This document shows, in pieces, positions 59,214-64,000 of a stretch of DNA of 64,000 nt; position 1 is the first letter of the stretch; the number at the start of each line of letters is the position of its first letter. The stretch is from Toxotes chatareus. Lineage: Eukaryota > Chordata > Actinopteri > Toxotidae. The DNA is taken from assembly GCA_016801885.1 (NCBI GenBank), contig CM028901.1, forward strand, positions 6,098,783-6,162,782, written 5' to 3'. A program made the position numbers and the translations under genes. The notes under the pieces were generated by a model. The model worked only from the letters and a program-made list of their open reading frames with translations. It did not search any database and was not told the DNA's origin.

Positions 59214-59412
59214 GCACACACACACACACACACACACCTACAAATGCACAGGGCTTTGTGCATTACGTTTGTTGTTACCCTCACCTTAACCATGACAACT
59301 AAATGCATAACCCCAACTTTTACTCTAACCTAACCTAAATTTAATTTTAACCTGAACCCTAAAACCACTTCTTAACCCTCAAACAGCCCTTTAAAGATGG
59401 CTGGCTGTACTC
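59214..59412 (-). repeat. GT-tract-associated interspersed repeat, reverse copy
   Basis: A (CA)n tract (59214-59237) is followed by CCCTCACCTTAACCATGACA, CTCTAACCTAACCTAAAT, CTTAACCCTCAAACAGCCCT and TTAAAGATGGCTGG. Its reverse complement aligns block by block with 39610-39760. The CCTAA and TTAACCC words come from this family. Confidence 0.75.
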
Positions 59413-59419
59413 AGGTACA

Positions 59420-59990
59420 CACTGTGACCCAACATCTTATTAATTTTATGTCATTCTAGTTTTAATATTTGGTCAGTGACCCTTGGCTCTAAGCTGGCTT
59501 AATGGCATTTCTGAGTCCTCCAAAGGCTTTTGAAGACTTAGATGTTTTTCAAATTCTTTTTCTTTATATTGGTAATAATGTATTTGTGGTAATTTGGTAA
59601 TAGTGTATTCATTCCAAAAACAAGGCACCCCATGTGGCGTCTCAACCGCAAAGTCTGGAATACCTGGAAGAAATATGAGCTAATAAATATGTAATTGTAC
59701 TAACAATTTCCACTCCAGCTCTCCCAGGGAGACTTTTCTTAATTAAACTGATAAAATGTTTTAATTAGGGGGATTAAATTATTTAATGAAACCTAGTTCC
59801 TCATTAAAATACATAAATAATCGAAATGATTGTGTCCTTTGTTGATCTTGTTATCACTATTGTATATGACTGGTAAAACCAGCCTTCATTAGGACACATT
59901 AACAAGGATAAAGAAAGAGAGAGCCAGAGGAAAAGAAAGGGAGAAAAAAAAGACCTAGAAGATTGTGATTGTGTTGTGATTACAAACTAA
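59420..59990. other. unique AT-rich DNA
   Basis: 59690-59830 is rich in TTAATTAAAC/TTTAATTAGG words and repeat-free. A purine-rich patch lies at 59910-59953. Confidence 0.5.
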
Positions 59991-59995
59991 TTCAA

Positions 59996-59997
<2 letters not shown>

Positions 59998-60053
<56 letters not shown>
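59998..60053. repeat. (TTA)n microsatellite followed by (GTACA)n
   Basis: About 18 TTA units. A short (GTACA) pentamer repeat follows at about 60054-60071. The poly-Tyr frame across it is an artefact. Confidence 0.96.
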
Positions 60054-60074
60054 GTACAGTACAGTACAGTACCT

Positions 60075-63000
60075 TAGAAGTACTTACATTAACACTGCCC
60101 AGCTCCTTAAACGTTACATCCATATTGGATGTAATCCATGAGAATGTCATGGACAGCAAGTCAACAAACTGTAATTAACCCATAACCATGATCTTTGAAG
60201 TACTGTTGTTGTATCTGGATCTTAATTGTGTTTCCTGGGCATTTCTCACCTTGTCAACCTCAGCTGGCTCTTTACCTACATCTTAGTGTTGTTTTTGACT
60301 GAATTATGACTGCATGTGGAAATGTCAAGAAAGTTCATTCATCACTAATTGTTAACTGAAGTCAGGTTTTAATCACTTTGTAGCTTTGGCCATAGAGTAA
60401 CCTGGTTATTCATAATTTTTTCCAAATTTATGATCACTATGTATTTTCATTTCCTTTATATCCCTGCCAGTTTATGTCAGTATGAGAATGAACCCTCTTC
60501 GGTTTTATGGCTGCCTGGACACCAGGATAATCCAATAAACCATCCATAACTGTGATACTAGTGTGCACGTTAACATACTCATTAACGGTGTAGACAGAGA
60601 CACAAAAGAGAGATGGAGAAGAATACAGGAAAATGGTTGACAGAGAGGCAGAGTTAAGAAAAACAGAGTGTGTTTGCATCTAATCATTCTGAATTATATT
60701 GGAGCATCCTGAGGTGTGCTCGGCCTATCATGAGAGACCCTTAAACAGGCAGTGTGACATTTTGAAATTAAATCTGTTAATTGTCTTCATTGGTCACTTG
60801 TCACATTATGTTGTTGGCTCTTCAGCTTGTGGTTATCCGTTGGTTTGAACATCTATTCGTTTCTCATTTAATAGAAATGCCAGTTCTGTGCTTTCATTTT
60901 CAAGTGCTTAACAAAACTATGGTTGTCAAGGAAATGTATTTCAACAGCTGTAATAAATGCTTAAATAACTTTAAATAAATACAGGACAGTATTTTTGGGC
61001 AATAAATACATTTTCATATGTTTATTTTATAAGAATAAAAATTAAATCGTTGTTTATTCATGTCGTGTGAGGTTGACAGACAAGGTGTTATTTTACTGGT
61101 TTGTTGAAAATTTGCATAGAGTTCAACTTTGCTCAGCTGTCCTTTGTCACCTCAGTTGCTTTCGTCCTGTCAGTGTGCGTCGCTGTAGCCGATGTCTCCC
61201 TGTGTCACAAGCTGCCAGCCAAAATGACTGCCTTCCTGTCACCCGCTGATGTTTTGTCATGGTAAATGTGAAAGTCTGCTAAGGTAGCTGCACATAACTT
61301 GTTGGACTCGAAGACGTGAGTAGGACAACAAGTAGGCTTCAGAGAATTTAACAGACTGAGAATGAATAATGTGTGAGCACCAGAAGAGCATCTGAGAGCT
61401 TTTGGTGCATGGATGGATAGATGAAATGCAAATACTAAGCAATGGAAGACTTAGTACAAGTCTTTCTTTGCCTCACTTTTGTGATTAAAATAGGAAATGG
61501 CCAGATTGGGTGTTTGGTCCCGATGTTGTGTGGGACTAACTACATGTTGCTTACAGTCAAAAACCTTGACAAAAGCTCAAATGTTGAATTTGGTCATTGC
61601 TGTCAACATGCAAAATAAAATCAAAAGACAGTCATTTTTGGTAATTGAAACAAAAAGTGGGTCACAGAATATTGAAATAAAGTCATAATGGAGTTTTGGA
61701 GGATGATAAATCAATCCACAGGAAACAAGGGAGTGTCTCAGTAGAATAGCAAGTCAAAGACTTTGAACGCAGTACTTACTGAAACACTACATTTAGACTC
61801 TTTTGTGAATAACACCAACCTTCCCACCCAGACCTGAAAATCTGGTCTTATTTAAAAATGCATAACCAGGGGGACCTGCTTCGATGAGGAGGTATCTGCA
61901 GCAACCCACATTTCTGTTGAAAACAAAATCAAGACAGCTTGAGAAAACAAAGTCTTTAACAATAGGTTTTATTGGACAGAGGTCTTAAATTTATAATGCT
62001 GCATTTCACACACCCAGGACACAAACAGGATTAATGTTTGTAAGATTTACTAAAATGAGAAGCATAGGCTCTAGGACCATTATTGAAGTAATGGTGAAAG
62101 GAGGAGTAACAATTGTGGTTATGTAAGTATGACGCAAATTGATACTGGTTTACCATTATGGCTGTTGTCATTATTCTGTCTACAGTGGACGTTTGACGTT
62201 TTTTAAAATTAATACAATCAACTCGATTGTTTAGTGTTACTTTATTTGTCACCTTTCCTCCTTCATGTGTGAAGTAAACTCTGTCTCATTAATGCTGTGG
62301 GCCTGTGATGTGGAACTATCTGTTGCATCATCTCAGCAGTTGATGTTCATGCATTCAGACTCATTTGAAGTTTTCTGGAGACTTTAGGCTCCATTATAGC
62401 CATTGTATTTACATGTGCACACTTGAGATATTAACTGATGTTTTATAGAAGGAAAGTGCAAAGTCAGTCGTCGCAAAGCAACTACTGAAGTTGTGTCAGG
62501 TCACTGTATGAATATTTGATCAATGCAATCTGTCAATGTCTGTTCCATCTAGTGGCTATATTTGTTTTGTGCAAGCATCTGTTCTTAAAACATTTCCTAA
62601 AGTAAACTAGGTTTGTATGGCTTCATGTCAACAGTCTTACTGGGTTTGATCTGGATAATCTCAGACTCTAATGGTTAGAAATGTGGTTAGAACGTCTGGA
62701 TTACATTTATATACTACAGAGATGAAACATACTGAAGGACTTGAATGTAGTGTTGACTGGTGTGCTTCTGGTATCAGGGACATTCAGTGGCAGACTATCA
62801 AAGGGTCATGTAAACAATTTATATTGAACAACACATCACACTAAAAGTTCACCCTTTGCTATCACCATCTTTATATGACATTAATCTCTAAAGTTCTGAT
62901 GTGAGTCATGCACCCAATTGGTGTTTGTGGTTCACGGTTTCCTGTGACCATTAATATATCTTGGAGAGTGGCATCTAACAGCCCAAGGGCATGCTTCAAG

Positions 63001-63235
63001 TTGTTGAGTATTATTTATGGTGTACCTGTAAAAAGCATTTTGTAAAAAAATAAAATAAAATTCTAGTGTATAAAACATTGTGCTCAGTACCGAGAAGGTC
63101 CCCTCTTAACCTGTGTGCAAGCCACTTGAGGGGGAAAGACAGAGGGATGAACTGGAGACGAAAAAGGTTCCCTGAATGCAGCACAAACCTATCTGCTTGT
63201 TAACGTGATTAACTGGTCAAACTCAGGTGTGCAAG
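60075..63235. other. unique AT-rich intronic DNA
   Basis: No exon, RNA gene or clear repeat was recognised. Confidence 0.5.
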
Positions 63236-63239
63236 ACTA

Positions 63240-63770
63240 TTTCTCCCAGTGGCAGGAGAACTCTAGTAAGTAGTGTTTTCAATCATTTTTGTTTAATTAC
63301 TGAGAGGCTGTAGAAATTAACTGCTGTTGCACCTAGCTATTTCTGCTTTAGCTAATCTTTGCTAGCATTAGCAGCCTGCTGGAATCTGAGGGGCTTAACC
63401 TAAGTTACATAACCATATTTGCACCTGAAAGCATATTTGTCATATTTTTAGCAAATTTTGTTGCTGGTGCAGTGTGACTTATTTGGTAAATTCTTTTATG
63501 TGGTCAAACTCCAGACAACATCAACAAAAGCTGGTTTCTGTATAGCGCTATAGTATAGTTTAGGCTTGGGAACACCAGTGGGTCTGGAAGCTTGTTTTGT
63601 TTGATGTAACCAAAGCAGCTCTGTGATGTGAGAGTTATCTGGGTGTCCCGGAGAAGGTGGAGGAGCTGAAACAGGGGCATCCATCTTTAGGCAGGTCAGC
63701 GAGTGAGTGGCTGAGGTTGCAGGGGAGAGAAGCCGGGCTGTGGGAAAGGTGAGGGAAGGTCAGGCCCTTG
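63240..63770. mobile_element. possible interspersed repeat, GC-rich towards its end
   Basis: TTTGCTAGCATTAGCAGCCT and GCTGGAATCTGAGGGGCTTA resemble text seen in a fish repeat. 63640-63760 then turns G-rich (GAGAAGGTGGAGGAGCTGAA, GCAGGGGAGAGAAGCCGGGC). Limits and family are unclear. Confidence 0.3.
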
Positions 63771-64000
63771 TCTGCATGCACTGTGTTTTATCCTGTACAA
63801 AGAAGCATGGTGCAATGAGAGTTGAGTAATGAGTGTAATGCTGGTCTTTACCCTACCATCAGACGGCCACTTTTTCTTCTTTTATGATAGTGATGATTGG
63901 GTTGTTCGGCTGTGAATCCTCCCAGCTCTTTGGGATGGTTTTGATTGGGTGTGGTATAACAATGCCGCCGCTCTCTGGATACTGTGCAACTGTAATTGTG

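Larger units (their letters stand above)
55792..64000 (+). other. csmd3: inferred csmd3 intron downstream of the CUB exon (5' part)
   Basis: I looked for an exon continuing the CUB domain (a Leu-Thr-Gly-Phe-like start after a phase-2 acceptor) and saw none before the window ends. The stretch is mainly unique AT-rich DNA with one small Cys-rich ORF (57007-57219), a GT-associated repeat (59214-59412), an ATT microsatellite (59998-60053) and a possible repeat at the far end. Confidence 0.65.

Noticed and set aside
59310..59390. CCTAA/TTAACCC words considered as an interstitial telomere repeat
   Set aside because: They are irregular and belong to the GT-associated interspersed repeat also found at 39610-39760.
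1..64000. CRISPR arrays, operons, phage or plasmid genes, tRNA and rRNA genes
   Set aside because: No regular spacer arrays, ribosome-binding sites or gene clusters occur; tRNA-like boxes are only seen inside SINE-like repeats.
55800..64000. Search for the exon completing CUB1
   Set aside because: No phase-2 acceptor followed by a Leu-Thr-Gly-Phe-like frame was seen, so the exon probably lies beyond the window.

Overview
The window reads as vertebrate nuclear DNA from a ray-finned (teleost) fish. Long open frames are absent. AC/GT, GA/CT, AT and ATT microsatellites are very dense, and several interspersed repeats look like families common in teleost genomes (an L2-type LINE tail, an RTE/Rex-like LINE 3' region, tRNA-derived SINE-like copies, short non-autonomous DNA elements). 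There is no sign of bacterial, phage or plasmid organisation. Most open frames here are chance products of microsatellites and C+T-rich tracts.

Only one piece of a protein-coding gene can be supported: an internal exon on the + strand at 55569-55791. It encodes the first half of a CUB domain that matches the N-terminal CUB domain of CSMD3 (CUB and Sushi multiple domains 3) better than CSMD1 or CSMD2. Its splice sites are phase 1 (5') and phase 2 (3'). CSMD genes are huge, with introns of tens to hundreds of kilobases, so the simplest reading is that 1-55568 is the intron (or gene 5' region) upstream of this exon and 55792-64000 is the start of the next intron. I found neither the signal-peptide exon nor the exon completing the CUB domain.

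Layout: 1-2300 is microsatellite-rich. 2920-3450 is a more GC-rich patch with a 25-codon signal-peptide-like ORF (+) and a 69-codon open frame (-). 6.8-14.2 kb carries repeat copies (10.0-10.4, 11.7-12.3, 13.1-13.4 and 14.0-14.2 kb). 16.0-16.2 kb has two palindromes. 16.9-20.3 kb is microsatellite- and C+T-rich with a diverged tandem duplication. 29.3-29.6 kb has a decayed minisatellite. 35.4-35.9 kb has a minus-strand ORF next to a candidate conserved non-coding block. 37.7-39.8 kb carries three repeat copies. 46.4-47.1 and 49.5-49.9 kb are C+T-rich or GT-rich. 52.7-54.95 kb carries SINE-like copies and one short DNA transposon with intact ends and a 5-bp target duplication (54481-54946). The CSMD3 exon follows, then mostly unique AT-rich intron with a 70-codon Cys-rich, signal-peptide-like ORF (57007-57219), a GT-associated repeat (59.2-59.4 kb) and an ATT microsatellite (60.0 kb).

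No novel multi-gene system is visible. The items most worth checking are the tandem acceptor with in-frame ATG upstream of the CSMD3 exon, the two small ORFs, the intact short transposon and the opposed GT/AC tracts. Repeat-family names come from recognising consensus text, without any database comparison.
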